DNA of 64,000 nt from CAVWCW01 sp963753615 (lineage in GTDB: Bacteria > Pseudomonadota > Gammaproteobacteria > Chromatiales > Chromatiaceae): the NCBI GenBank assembly GCA_963753615.1, contig CAVWCW010000007.1, forward strand, positions 218,933 to 282,932, written 5' to 3'. Under the pieces are notes generated by a model. That model made no database searches, was not told where the DNA came from, and saw only the letters and a list, made by a program, of their open reading frames with translations. Made by a program: the position numbers and the translations under genes. The stretch's first letter is position 1; every line of letters starts with the position of its first letter. Below, piece by piece: positions 18,242-28,949 of this stretch.

Positions 18242-20128
18242 TCAGGCCGGACCGAGCATTTCCAGTCGCTCGCGGACGGCGGCGCCGATCCCCTCGGCGT
18301 CCAGCCCGCATTCCCGCAACTGCTCCTTTTGGCTGCCCTGCCCCACATAGCGGTCCGGCAGCCCCAAGTGCAACAGGGGCATTACCAGCCCCAGTTCCGC
18401 CAGCAGCTCCCCCACCGCCGACCCGGCGCCGCCGGCCAAGGCATTCTCTTCCAAGGTAACGAGCAGCCGGTGGGTTGCTGCCAACTCGGCGACCAGGGTC
18501 CGGTCCAGGGGCTTTACGAAGCGCATGTCAGCCACCGTCGCATCCAGTTCGGCTGCCACCTTCAGGGCCTGGGGCAGCAAGCTGCCGAAGCTCAGGATGG
18601 CCAGTTCCCGGCCCCGGCGCCTGACCTCGCCTTCGCCGATGGGCAGGGGCGCAAGCCCCGGCTCGAAGGCCGCCCCGGGACCACTGCCCCGGGGATAGCG
18701 CACTAGCGCCGGGCCAGGGTATTCATAGGCGGTCTGCAACAGGCGCCGGCATTCATTTTCGTCCGAGGGTACTGCAACCAGCAGGTTGGGCAGGAGCCGA
18801 GCATAGCCGAGGTCGAAACTACCGGCGTGAGTGGCGCCGTCGGCCCCCACCAGCCCCGCGCGATCCACCGCCAGGGTAAGATCCAGATCCTGCAGAGAGA
18901 TGTCGTGGGCCAGCTGGTCGAAGGCGCGCTGCAGAAAAGTCGAATAGATCGCGACCACCGGCTTCACCCCCTCGCAGGCGAGGCCCGCCGCGAAAGTCAG
19001 AGCATGCTGCTCGGCGATGCCGACATCGAAATAGCGCTGCGGGAAGCGGCGGGCGAACTCCACCATACCCGAGCCCTCGCACATCGCGGGGGTTACCGCC
19101 ACCAGACGCCGATCCCGCTCCGCCATCTCGCAAAGCCACTCGCCGAACACCTGGCTGTAGCTCGGGCCGGGCGCCCCTTTGTGGGTCTTTCCGGCGGACG
19201 GGTCGAACGGGCTGACCCCGTGGTAGCCGCAGGGATCGGCCTCTGCCGGGACATAACCTTTTCCCTTCTGGGTCACCAAATGCAGAAAGCGCGGCCCTCG
19301 CATGGCGTTGAGGTTGCGCAGGGTGGACACCAGTAACGGCAGATCGTGACCATCGATGGGACCGACGTAGTTGAAGCCAAGTTCCTCGAACAGGGTACCG
19401 GGCATGACCATGCCCTTCATATGTTCTTCCCAGCGCCCCATCAGCTCGCGAAAGCCTGGCGGCATGTGGCTGAGCACGGATTTGCTGCCCTCGCGCACGC
19501 TGGTGTAGAAGCGGCTGGTGAGCACCCGGGTCAGGTACTTGCTGAGCGCCCCCACCGGGGACGAGATCGACATATCGTTGTCGTTGAGGATCACCAGCAG
19601 ATCCAGGTCCAACGCCCCGGCGTGGTTGAGGGCCTCGAAGGCCATACCGGCAGTCAAGGCGCCGTCGCCGATTACCGCCACCGCATGGCGGCGCTCGCCG
19701 AGTTGCTTGGCGGCCGCGGCCATGCCCAGGGCGGCGCTGATCGAGGTGCTGGAGTGGCCCGCGCCGAAGGCATCATAGACGCTCTCGTCCCGGCGCAGAA
19801 AGCCGGACAGACCGCCCTTCTGGCGCAGGGTGGCCATGGCCCGGCGCCGGCCGGTTAGGATCTTGTGGGGATAGGCCTGATGACCGACATCCCAGACCAG
19901 GCGATCGTCTGGCGTGTCGAACACGTAATGCAAGGCAACGCTCAGTTCCACCACCCCGAGGCCCGCGGCAAGGTGGCCGCCGGTCTTGGAAACGCTGGCG
20001 ATCAGAAACCGCCGCAACTCGGTTGCCAGTTGCGGCAACCGAGCCTCTTCCAGGAGCCTCAGGTCGGCTGGCAGCTCGACCTGGGACAGCAGCGGATAGT
20101 CTGGCTCAGAGGCGGCCTGGGATGGCAT
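18242..20128 (-). CDS. dxs: Dxs, 1-deoxy-D-xylulose-5-phosphate synthase
   Basis: Thiamine-diphosphate enzyme that condenses pyruvate and glyceraldehyde 3-phosphate in the first step of the MEP isoprenoid pathway. 628 residues from MPSQAASEPDY. Signatures: VWDVGHQAYPHKILTGR, AFGAGHSSTSISAALGMA, the ThDP motif GDGALTAGMAFEALNHAG, the transketolase pyrimidine domain with VDRAGLVGADGATHAG, and YPRGSGPG. The longer open frame upstream runs over the DUF302 gene in another frame and is not homologous. It follows the DUF302 gene by 13 bases. Confidence 0.96.
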   Translation of the reverse strand: MPSQAASEPDYPLLSQVELPADLRLLEEARLPQLATELRRFLIASVSKTGGHLAAGLGVVELSVALHYVFDTPDDRLVWDVGHQAYPHKILTGRRRAMATLRQKGGLSGFLRRDESVYDAFGAGHSSTSISAALGMAAAAKQLGERRHAVAVIGDGALTAGMAFEALNHAGALDLDLLVILNDNDMSISSPVGALSKYLTRVLTSRFYTSVREGSKSVLSHMPPGFRELMGRWEEHMKGMVMPGTLFEELGFNYVGPIDGHDLPLLVSTLRNLNAMRGPRFLHLVTQKGKGYVPAEADPCGYHGVSPFDPSAGKTHKGAPGPSYSQVFGEWLCEMAERDRRLVAVTPAMCEGSGMVEFARRFPQRYFDVGIAEQHALTFAAGLACEGVKPVVAIYSTFLQRAFDQLAHDISLQDLDLTLAVDRAGLVGADGATHAGSFDLGYARLLPNLLVAVPSDENECRRLLQTAYEYPGPALVRYPRGSGPGAAFEPGLAPLPIGEGEVRRRGRELAILSFGSLLPQALKVAAELDATVADMRFVKPLDRTLVAELAATHRLLVTLEENALAGGAGSAVGELLAELGLVMPLLHLGLPDRYVGQGSQKEQLRECGLDAEGIGAAVRERLEMLGPA

Positions 20129-20141
20129 CCGGGGCCTCGGC

Positions 20142-20531
20142 TCAGGCCTGCAGGGCGTCGCGCACCCGCTCCAGACGTGCCCGCACTTCGGTCCCCAACG
20201 CTTCCAGTTCGGGGCGTTGCACCAGGCCCAGCACGGATGCCGGGTCCATGAAGGCCACGGTCTGACTACCGTCTTCTTCCTCACGCACCACCACGTTGCA
20301 GGGCAGAAGCAAGCCAATGTCCGGCTCGGCCTCGATCGCCCGTTGGGCCAAGGGCGGATTGCAGGCACCGAGGATGCGGTAGGGACGGCGCTCCACGCCT
20401 AACTTGTTCTTGAAGGTGGCCTGCACGTCGATGTCGGTGAGTACCCCGAAACCCTGGGCTTGGAGGGCCTCGGTGACTTGCTGCACGACCTGATCGAAGG
20501 CGCCGAATACTTGAATGGAAAAACCGTACAT
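20142..20531 (-). CDS. DUF302 family protein
   Basis: 129-residue soluble protein. VQQVTEALQAQGFGVLTDIDVQATFKNKLG and RRPYRILGACNPPLAQRAIE followed by LLLPCNVVVRE are the core of DUF302. The family is common in sulfur-oxidising and other proteobacteria and has no established biochemical function. It sits immediately upstream of dxs on the same strand and may share its promoter. Confidence 0.88.
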   Translation of the reverse strand: MYGFSIQVFGAFDQVVQQVTEALQAQGFGVLTDIDVQATFKNKLGVERRPYRILGACNPPLAQRAIEAEPDIGLLLPCNVVVREEEDGSQTVAFMDPASVLGLVQRPELEALGTEVRARLERVRDALQA

Positions 20532-20686
20532 GGTGTTAAATCTTCTCCCGCTTGGATAGCAGGCCCCGTTGCACGCCCGAAGAGCCCGCCGAAAGATTGA
20601 TGAACCTTGATTCTAACCGATGCGACCGCGCATCGCTGCGTAAATTCCCTAACCCCAGCTAGGGCAGTGCCTAGCGGCCTGCCCGC

Positions 20687-21463
20687 TCAGCCCTGTTTCC
20701 TGCGCATGTCCCGCAGCACCTTGCTCAGCAGCCGGCGGGCCTCCGGGTCGAGGTGCGGCCGCTGCAGGTAGCGCAGGAAGAAGCGCAGCCTCTCGCTGCG
20801 GCTCCAACCGCGGGCGTAACGGCCCAAAGTGCTGAGATCGCGCACCCGGGCCGCGTCCCGGCTCCGGCGACGCTTGGTCTTTTCCAGGTCGATCACCCGC
20901 AGTTCCCAGCCCTCCGCTTGCGGACGCAGAAACAGGTGTTTGGGGTAGAAGCAGTTATGCTGCAGGCCGCAGGCGTGCATGCGCCGGGTCGATGCCGCCA
21001 ACGCCTCCAACAGGGCGCGCCGCTGGGCGCGCGGCGGCCGCCCCTGCTCCGCCCATTGGCGCTGCAATGCCAAAAGGGAGCGGAAGCCCTCCAGCTCGCG
21101 GGTGATCAGGATCGCCTGCTGGTGACCGCTCTGCCGGCGCCAGCCGAAATACACCGGCTCCAGGGTCGGCACCCCGCAGGCCCGGTAGGCCTGGATATTC
21201 CGCAACTCGCGCTCGAAGGTGGGCCGCCCGCGCAGCGGGTGGCGCAGGCTGCGGTAGCAGTGGTCCTGCTGACGCTTGACGAACACCCCGACCTCACCGC
21301 CGTCGGCCAGGCGCAGGCGGTGGCGCGACACCCCGCTCCAGCCGCCGCGGCGCTGGTTGGGAGGTTCGAACCAGTCCCGGGGCAGGTTCCAGAGGGCATC
21401 GAAATCGGCCAGCCCGTTGGCGGCCAGGGTCACGCCCCAGGGATCGCTGCAGATCTCCTGCAC
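20687..21463 (-). CDS. InaA/Kdo-kinase-like protein (lipopolysaccharide kinase family)
   Basis: 258-residue protein-kinase-fold enzyme of the LPS core kinase / InaA family. It shows VGVFVKRQQDH (likely ATP-binding Lys), ILITRELEGFRSL (hinge), RRMHACGLQHNCFYPKHLFL (catalytic-loop equivalent, with His-x-x-x-Phe-Tyr-x-Lys-His) and VIDLEKTKRR (metal-binding Asp). Members may phosphorylate LPS core sugars or be acid-inducible proteins of unknown substrate. Starts with GTG, ten bases after the purK stop, so it is probably the third gene of a purE-purK-inaA transcript. Confidence 0.85.
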   Translation of the reverse strand: MQEICSDPWGVTLAANGLADFDALWNLPRDWFEPPNQRRGGWSGVSRHRLRLADGGEVGVFVKRQQDHCYRSLRHPLRGRPTFERELRNIQAYRACGVPTLEPVYFGWRRQSGHQQAILITRELEGFRSLLALQRQWAEQGRPPRAQRRALLEALAASTRRMHACGLQHNCFYPKHLFLRPQAEGWELRVIDLEKTKRRRSRDAARVRDLSTLGRYARGWSRSERLRFFLRYLQRPHLDPEARRLLSKVLRDMRRKQG

Positions 21464-21473
21464 CGGCGCCGAA

Positions 21474-22554
21474 TCAATCGGCCAACCGCTGCAACTGTTC
21501 CACCAGCCGCCGGCGTCGTTGCGCGTCTTCGGGGCGAAGGCTCAGGTGCCCCACCTTGCGCCCGGCGCGCGGGGCCTTGCCATAGTCGTGCACGTGGGCT
21601 TCGGGAATGGCCAGCACCTGCTCGAGCGGGGGCATGGCGCCGACGCAATTGACCATGGCCGCCTGGCCGATCGGCCCGGTGGCGCCCAGGCCGAGGCCCA
21701 ACACCGCCCTTAGGTGGTTCTCGAACTGGCTGGTCTCCGCCCCCTCGATGGTCCAGTGCCCGGAGTTGTGAACCCGCGGCGCGAACTCATTCGCCAACAG
21801 GCGGCCGCCGACCTGAAACAGTTCCAGGGCCAGCACCCCCACGTAGTCGAAATACTCCAACAGACGCCCCAGGTACTGTTCGGCCCGGGCCTGCATCGGA
21901 TCCCCGGGCCGGCTCAGGGACAACCTTAGTATGCCGTCGCGGTGCGTGTTCTCAGACACCGGATAGTAGGCGATCTCGCCTTGGCGCCCGCGGGCGGCGA
22001 TCACCGACAGCTCGCGCTCGAACGGCACCAGGGACTCGACGATGGCCGCCACCCCGCCGATGGCAGCCCAAGCGGCGGCCAGGTCGTCATCGCTGCGCAG
22101 CAGCGCCTGGCCCTTGCCGTCGTATCCTAAGCGGCGGGTCTTGAGCACGGCCGGCAGGCCGACCTCGGCCACCGCGGCGCTCAGCTCATCCAGGCTGGCA
22201 ACGGCCTGGAAGCGCGGCGTGTCGATCCCGAGTTCCCGGAACAGGGTCTTTTCCGCCAGCCGGTCCTGGGCCGCGGCCAGGGCCGCCGGGCCCGGGTGCA
22301 CCGGCAGTTGGCGGGCCAGATACTCGACGCTGGCGCAAGGGCACGTTCTCGAACTCGTAGGTGATTACATCGGCCGGGGCCGCCAGCCGGTCCAGCAGCG
22401 CGCGGTCGTCGAATTCGCCCTGCAGGCCGTCCGCCACCGGACCGGCGCAGGCATCTTCTGCCGAATCGAGAAACCGCACCCTAATACCCAGGGGATGTCC
22501 GGCCAGGGCCAGCATGCGGGCCAACTGCCCGCCACCGAGCACGCCGACGATCAC
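21474..22554 (-). CDS. purK: PurK, N5-carboxyaminoimidazole ribonucleotide synthase (one frameshift as sequenced)
   Basis: ATP-grasp enzyme that carboxylates AIR to N5-CAIR in purine synthesis. The first frame begins MIVGVLGGGQLARMLALAG and runs to VITYEFENVPL. After a break near 22,335 a second frame continues LAEKTLFRELGIDTPRF, VLKTRRLGYDGKGQ, VPFERELSVIAARG, LANEFAPRVHNSGHWTIEG and VHDYGKAPRAGRKVGHL. One extra C in the context CCCTTGCGCCAGC explains the shift. Start and purE stop overlap (ATGA). Length after repair about 358 residues, normal for PurK. Confidence 0.92.
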
Positions 22555-23048
22555 GCCGAGAGATCCCGCGGGTCCGGGCGCCCCAGCACCTGCTCGGTCT
22601 GGCGGGCGCGGAACGCCTCCAGGCGCTCCCGGTACTGGGGGTGTTTGTTGCCGAGAATCGCGGCCGCCAGGAGGGCCGCATTGGTGGCCCCGGCCTTGCC
22701 GATGGCCAGAGTGCCCACCGGTATGCCCGCCGGCATCTGGGCGATGGAGAGCAGCGAATCCATACCGTTGAGGGCCTTGGACTGCACCGGCACCCCAAGC
22801 ACCGGCAGGGAGGTCTTGGCGGCGGTCATGCCCGGCAGGTGGGCGGCCCCGCCGGCACCAGCGACGATCACCTCCAGGCCGCGCCCGGCCGCCTGTTCGG
22901 CATAGGCGAACAGCTTGTCCGGGGTGCGGTGGGCAGACACCACCTCCACCTCGTGGGGGATGCCAAGCTGTTCCAAGGTGTTCGCCGCATGCTGCATGGT
23001 GTCCCAGTCCGAGACCGAGCCCATGATGATGCCGACCAATGGTTGCAT
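22551..23048 (-). CDS. purE: PurE, N5-carboxyaminoimidazole ribonucleotide mutase
   Basis: Rearranges N5-CAIR to CAIR in de novo purine synthesis. 165 residues, class I size. VGIIMGSVSDWDTM is the phosphate-binding start. EVVSAHRTPDKLFAYA and IAGAGGAAHLPGM-like (VIVAGAGGAAHLPGMTAA) segments and the LPVLGVPVQSKALNGMDSLL region are family signatures. The four-base overlap with purK suggests translational coupling. Confidence 0.97.
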   Translation of the reverse strand: MQPLVGIIMGSVSDWDTMQHAANTLEQLGIPHEVEVVSAHRTPDKLFAYAEQAAGRGLEVIVAGAGGAAHLPGMTAAKTSLPVLGVPVQSKALNGMDSLLSIAQMPAGIPVGTLAIGKAGATNAALLAAAILGNKHPQYRERLEAFRARQTEQVLGRPDPRDLSA

Positions 23049-23139
23049 AGCCTGCCCTCTCGCCCTGGAGCGGTAAAACCGGCGATTTTAACCCGATCCG
23101 CCCCGTTTATGGAAAGCGGAGCCCACCGCCAGGCCATAT

Positions 23140-23910
23140 TCAGCCGCCGGCCACCTGCTCCTGCACCGGGGCCGGGGCCAGTTCCCATTCGAATCCGGGT
23201 AGGGCCATGAACGCGGCGCGGATACCGTCATTCCATCGGGTGCGGATGTTGATCAGAAAGGGGTCTTCCGCCTCGAACTTGCAGCGGTGGCCAAGCACCA
23301 GGCTGTCCTTGATATAGGTGCTGACCTCGAACGGCGGCCCCACGGTGATATTGGAGCGGGAGGTAGCATCCAGAGACACCAGCGTCAAGCGGCCGCCGTC
23401 TTCCATGCTCAGATCCGGGCGGGCGATGCGGTCCAGGGCAGGCTTGCCGTACTTGCTCTCGCCGATCTGCAGGTAGGGGGTCTCCGGCGAGGCGGTGATG
23501 TAGTTGCCCTGAGGGTAGATCAGCATCAGGCCGTGGGGCTGGCCCTGGATCTGGCCCCCGATAATCAGGGTGGTCTCGCCGCTTACCCCGCTCTGGGCCA
23601 GGGCCGAACCGTGCTCTTGCTGCACCGCCAGGCTGACTTGGCCGACGTACTCCGCGGCCTCGAACAGATATCGGACAGTGGCCAGGTTGGGGCCGCCGCT
23701 TGGGTAATCCAAATCGCGCTGGATATGGTTCATCACCTCCTGGGTGGTGGCGAGATTCCCCGCCGAAAGGATCACGAAAAACCGGTCTGGACCCGGTTTG
23801 AACACGTGCATCTTGCTGTAGGTGGTCACGTAGTCGACCCCCGCATTGGTGCGGGAGTCGCTGGCGAAGACCAGGCCCTGGTCCAAGCACAGGCCGAGAC
23901 AATAGGTCAT
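23140..23910 (-). CDS. Anbu-type proteasome-like peptidase
   Basis: 256-residue Ntn-hydrolase of the Anbu (ancestral beta subunit) family, related to HslV and 20S proteasome subunits. It starts MTYCLGLCLDQGLVFASDSR. After Met removal Thr1 would be the nucleophile, with Asp17 (SDSR) and Lys32 (YSKMHVF) as the other active-site residues in this count. Anbu genes commonly lie with transglutaminase, circularly permuted ATP-grasp and alpha-E genes, and that set is divergently encoded here from 24,123. The two starts are about 210 bases apart and may share regulation. Substrate is unknown; a role in processing a peptide made or modified by the neighbours is inference. Confidence 0.93.
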   Translation of the reverse strand: MTYCLGLCLDQGLVFASDSRTNAGVDYVTTYSKMHVFKPGPDRFFVILSAGNLATTQEVMNHIQRDLDYPSGGPNLATVRYLFEAAEYVGQVSLAVQQEHGSALAQSGVSGETTLIIGGQIQGQPHGLMLIYPQGNYITASPETPYLQIGESKYGKPALDRIARPDLSMEDGGRLTLVSLDATSRSNITVGPPFEVSTYIKDSLVLGHRCKFEAEDPFLINIRTRWNDGIRAAFMALPGFEWELAPAPVQEQVAGG

Positions 23911-24122
23911 GGGGGCACCTCGGTAACGAGCCCCTGATCGCGGGGCTATTCCGCGTCTATTCTAGCCGCGATCCGGCGGGCCGTCACCGCCCCGCGCCGA
24001 CCCCGGTATTTCGCTCGCAAGCAACCGGAGCCGGGCATATACTCCAAGCGGTTTGGTACGATTCCTGCTCCCCCGATCACGCAATCGAGACCACCCCCCC
24101 ACAGCACCTTGAGGAGTTTCCC

Positions 24123-27100
24123 ATGTCGATCCGGGTCGCCATCCACCACAAGACCGAATACCGCTACGACCGACTGGTATCCCTGGGACCGCACCTGGTG
24201 CGCCTGCGCCCGGCTCCCCACACCCGCACACCGGTACACCGCTACGCCCTGCACATCGAACCCGAGGAGCACTTCATCAACTGGCAGCAGGACCCCTTCG
24301 GCAACTTCGTGGCGCGCCTGGTGTTCCCGGAACGCACCCGCAAGTTTTCGGTGGAGGTGGACCTGATCGCCGACATGGTCACCATCAACCCGTTCGACTT
24401 CTTCGTAGACCCCTCGGCCACCCACTACCCGTTCCGCTACGAGCCGCAACTGGCCAAGGAGTTGACCCCCTACTTCGAGACTGCGCGAGCAGGGCCCGCT
24501 GCTGATGAAGTATCTGGCCGGGATTCCCCGAGACAAGCGCGAGATCAACGACTTCCTGGTCGACCTCAACCGCGACCTGCAGCAGCACATCGGCTATCTG
24601 ATCCGCATGGAGCCCGGGGTGCAAACCTGCGAGCAGACGCTGGAACGGGCCAAGGGCTCGTGCCGCGACAGCGCCTGGCTGCTGGTGCAGATTCTGCGCC
24701 ACCTGGGGCTGGCCGCGCGCTTCGTCTCCGGCTACCTGGTGCAGCTGGCTGCCGACGAGAAGTCCCTGGACGGCCCCTCGGGCCCGGAGCAGGACTTCAC
24801 CGACCTGCACGCCTGGACCGAGGTCTATGTGCCCGGTGCCGGCTGGATGGGACTCGACCCCACCTCGGGGTTGTTCGCCGGCGAGGGTCACATCCCGCTG
24901 GCCTGCACCCCGGACCCGGTGAGTGCGGCGCCGATCACCGGCGCGGTGGAAAAGTGCGAGACCGAGTTCCGGTTCGAAAACAAGGTCACCCGCATCCACG
25001 AAGACCCGCGGGTCACCAAGCCCTACAGCGACGAGCAGTGGGCGGCGGTGATGGCCCTGGGCGACGACCTGGACCGGCGACCTGGAGGCCGACGACGTGC
25101 GCCTGACGATGGGCGGCGAGCCGACCTTCGTCTCCATCGACGACATGGACGGCGCCGAGTGGAACACCGCCGCCCTGGGCGCCCACAAGCGCGAGCGCGC
25201 CGGCGAGCTGCTGCGGCGGCTGTGGCAGCGCTTCGCCCCGGGCGGCCTGCTGCACTACGGCCAGGGCAAGTGGTACCCCGGCGAACCGCTGCCGCGCTGG
25301 GCCCTGAGCTGCTTCTGGCGCAGCGACGGCAAACCGATGTGGCAAGACCCGTCACTGCTGGCCGACCCGGAAACCCGCAAGGGGCGGATGCGGACCAGGC
25401 CGAGCGCCTTGCCCGGGGCCTGGCGCGCCGCCTCGGGCGTGCCCGAGGACCATGCCGAGCCGGGCTACGAGGATGCTCTCTACTACCTGTGGAAAGAAGG
25501 CAACCTGCCGCACAACGTGGACGTGCTGGACAGCCGCCTGGACGACAAGCTGGAGCGCGAGCGCCTGCGCCGGCTGTTCGACCAGGGACTGGATCAGGTC
25601 GTCGGATTTGCCCTGCCGCTGGCCTGGGAACCGGTGAGCGGGCGCTGGATCTCCAGCCGCTGGCAGTTTCGCCGGCGGCCACATGTTCCTGGTGCCCGGC
25701 GACTCGCCGATGGGGCTGCGCCTGCCCCTGGATGCCCTGGAATGGGAGCCCGAGGCACAGCGCCAGACAGTTGCTGCCGCGCGACAGCTTCGAGCCTCGG
25801 GAGGCCCTTCCCGAACGCTTCGGCGAGGTCAGCGCCCGCTACAGCGCCCAGCATGCCGACGCCGGTGGCGCACCCAGAGATCCGCGAGCAAGGCCCGGCG
25901 GAGGCCGGCGGGCACTGGTGCGAACCGCCCTCTGCATCGAGCCCCGGGAGGGGCGCATGCACGTGTTCCTCCCTCCCATCACCCATCTGGAGCAATGGCT
26001 GGACCCTGATCGAGGCGCTGGAGTCGGAGGCCGCCGCGTTGGAGCTGCCGCTGGTGCTGGAGGGCTACGAGCCGCCCCATGACGAGCGCCTGCAGCGCCT
26101 GTCGGTGACCCCCGATCCGGGGGTGATCGAGGTCAATATCCACCCGGCCGCCAGCTGGCGGGAACTGGTGGGCAACACCGCGACCCTCTACGAAGAGGCC
26201 CGGCTGGCCCGCCTGGGCACCGAGAAAGTTCATGCTCGACGGCCGCCACACCGGCACCGGCGGCGGCAACCACGTCACCATCGGCGGCCCCTCGCCGGCG
26301 GACAGCCCGATCCTGCGCCGGCCCCAGGTGCTGGCCAGCCTGTCACCTTCTGGCAGAACCACCCGAGCCTCTCTTACCTGTTCTCCGGGCTTTTCATCGG
26401 CCCCACCTCCCAGGCCCCGCGGGTCGACGAGGGCCGCGACGACAGCCTCTACGAACTGGAGATCGCCCTGCAGCAGTTGCCGCCCGGAGAGACTCCATCG
26501 CCCTGGCTGGTGGACCGGGTGCTGCGCAACCTGCTGATCGACCTCACCGGCAACACCCACCGCGCGGAATTCTGCATCGACAAACTCTACTCACCCGACT
26601 CGCCGGCCGGGCGCCGCGGACTGGTCGAGTTCCGCGCCTTCGAGATGCCGCCCCATTACCGCATGAGCGCGGTGCAAATGCTGCTGCTGCGCACCCTGAT
26701 CGCGCGCTTCTGGGACCACCCTACGACCACCCCCTGGTGCGCTGGGGCACCGAACTGCACGATCGCTTCATGCTGCCCCACTACGTGGAGCGCGACCTGG
26801 CGGACGTGGTGGGGCAGACTCAACGCCTGGGGCTACCCGTTCGACCCGGCCTGGCTTGACCCCTTCCTGGAGTTCCGCTTCCCCCGCTACGGCAGCGTGC
26901 AGTTGGACGACATCGAGCTGGAACTGCGCTTTGCCATCGAGCCCTGGAACGTGCTCGGCGAAGAGGTCACCGCCCAGGGCACCGCGCGCTTCGTGGACTC
27001 CTCGGTGGAGCGGCTGCAGGTCGGGCCCGGGGCATGACACAGCCGCGCCATCTGGTCACCTGCAACGGTCGCCGGGTGCCTATGCGGCGCACCGGCAGCC

Positions 27101-27427
27101 GAGGCGAGTATGTGGCCGGGGTTCGCTTCAAGGCCTGGCAGCCGCCCTCCGGTCTGCACCCGGGCATCGGCGTGCAGGCACCCCTGGTGTTCGATTTGAT
27201 CGATACCTGGAGCGGACGCTCGCTGGGCGGCTGCACCTACCACGTCACCCACCCCGGGGGCCGCCACGAAGAACACTTCCCGGTGAACGCCTACGAAGCC
27301 GAGTCCCGGCGCTTGGCACGTTTCTGGCAACGGACATACCCCTGGTCCGGTAAGTCCGCCCCCGGAAGAGCCCAGCGGCGATTTTCCCCACACCCTGGAT
27401 CTGCGCTATGCTCCGAAACAGTGCTGA
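24123..27427 (+). CDS. Transglutaminase-like / DUF2126 fusion protein (many frameshifts as sequenced)
   Basis: One gene of about 1,100 codons spread over all three frames by at least a dozen indels. The N-terminal part (24,123-25,070) is a bacterial transglutaminase-like N domain plus a papain-like core with Cys in KGSCRDSAWLL, His in LHAWTEVYVPGAGW and Asp in LDPTSG. DUF2126 follows: TMGGEPTFVSIDDMDG, WYPGEPLPRWALS, VIEVNIHPAAS, TGGGNHVTIGG, GPTSQAPRVDEGRDD, HRAEFCIDKLY and VEFRAFEMPP. A tail resembling GVRFKAWQPPSGLHPGI ends RYAPKQC. RBS GAGGAG lies six bases before ATG. Checked shifts are mostly single extra bases (24,480; 25,078; 25,673; 26,007; 26,228), with some missing bases (25,380; 25,917; 26,720). 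DUF2126 has been suggested to be a COOH-NH2 ligase-type domain; I treat this as unproven. Confidence 0.88.
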
Positions 27428-27466
27428 TTCGAAGGCAGCGGGATTCAACATAGTGCGAGGCGGGCG

Positions 27467-28937
27467 ATGAGCATCGACTGGAAGGTATATCAGAGTGGAC
27501 GGCCTCTACGACGAGCTGTTGCTGAACGGCGGGCGCTCGCGCCGCCAGGCCCAGGAACCTGGTGCGCCAGCTGGCGAAAATGGACGAAGACGAGCTGGCC
27601 GCCCGCCAGGCCGCCGCCGAGCTTGTCGATCAAGGAGATGGGAGTCACCTTCACCGTCTACACCGAGGAAGAAGGCACCATCGACCGCGCCTGGCCCTTC
27701 GACATCATCCCGCGCATTATCGCCAAGCAGGAATGGGACGGCATCGAGGCCGGCCTGAAGCAGCGGGTGCAGGCCCTCAACCTGTTTATCGACGACCTCT
27801 ATCACGAGCAAAAGATCGTCAAGGACGGCGTTTTCCCGGCCGAGGTCCTGGCCGAGTCGGAAAACTTCCGCCCCCAGTGCGTCGGGGTCGACCCGCCGCT
27901 GGGCATCTGGGCCCATATCTGCGGCTCCGACCTGGTACGCGACGGCGACGGCACCATGTATGTGCTAGAAGACAATCTGCGGGTACCCTCCGGGGTCTCC
28001 TACATGCTGGAGAACCGGCTGGTCACTAAGCGGGTCTTCCCCGAACTGTTCGAGCGACTACGCCCCGCTGCCGGTGGACGACTACCCGTCCCAGCTGTTC
28101 GATACCCTGGCCGCCCTGTCGCCGCGCCGGCCGACTACCCCGAGGTAGTGGTGCTGACCCCGGGTATCTACAACTCCGCCTATTTCGAGCACTGCCTATC
28201 TGGCCCAGCAGATGGGCTGCGAACTGGTGGAAGGGCAGCGACCTGTGCGTGGACGACGACGACTGCGTCTACATGCGCACCGTCGACGGCCCCGAGCGGG
28301 TGGACGTGATCTACCGTCGCATCGACGATCTGTTCATGGACCCCGAGGCATTTCGCCCCGACTCCGCGCTCGGCGTACCCGGCCTGCTGCGGGCCTGGAA
28401 GGCCGGCAACGTGGCCCTGGCCAATGCCCCCGGCGCCGGCGTGGCGGACGACAAGGTGGTCTATGCCTTCGTGCCCGAGATCATCAAGTACTACCTGGAC
28501 CAGGACCCCATGATCGCCAACGTCCCGACCTACCGCTGCCTGTACCCGGACGAGCGCGAGTACGTACTGGCCAATCTCGCCGAGCTGGTGGTCAAGCCGG
28601 CCAACGAGTCCGGCGGATACGGCATGCTGATGGGCCCGGCATTCGACCAAGGCAGAGCGCGACAAGTTCGCCGAGCTGATCCGCAAGAACCCCCGCAACT
28701 ACATCGCCCAGCCGACGCTCAGCCTTTCCACCGTGCCCACCGTGGTGGGCAAGACGGCTGGAACCGCGGCACGTGGACCTGCGGCCGTTCATCCTCTCCG
28801 CCGACCGTATCCAGGTCACCACCGGCGGGCTGACCCGGGTGGCCTTGCGCAAGGGCTCGCTCATCGTCAATTCGTCCCAGGGCGGCGGCAGCAAGGACAC
28901 CTGGATCGTCGACACTGGCGACGCCAACCGGACATAG
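27467..28937 (+). CDS. Circularly permuted ATP-grasp protein (COG2308-like; several frameshifts as sequenced)
   Basis: About 485 codons when frames are joined. Segments recognised in order: VDGLYDELLL; EMGVTFTVYTEEEGTIDRAWPFDIIPRII; QALNLFIDDLYHEQKIVKDG; VLEDNLRVPSGVSYMLENR; EVVVLTPGIYNSAYFEH; DLCVDDDDCVYMRT; VVYAFVPEIIKYYLDQDPMI; VVKPANESGGYGMLMGP (ATP-grasp Lys and Gly-rich loop); NSSQGGGSKDTWIVD. At least six indels break it. The family is predicted to form amide or peptide bonds and travels with alpha-E, transglutaminase and Anbu genes. The precise start is uncertain because the first codons are also disrupted; ATG at 27,467 is the first plausible one. Confidence 0.87.
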
Positions 28938-28949
28938 GGAGAAGAACCG

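Noticed and set aside
24123..28937. Programmed ribosomal frameshifting as the reason for frame changes
   Set aside because: Too many shifts, in both directions, without slippery-site or pseudoknot patterns; sequence error is simpler.
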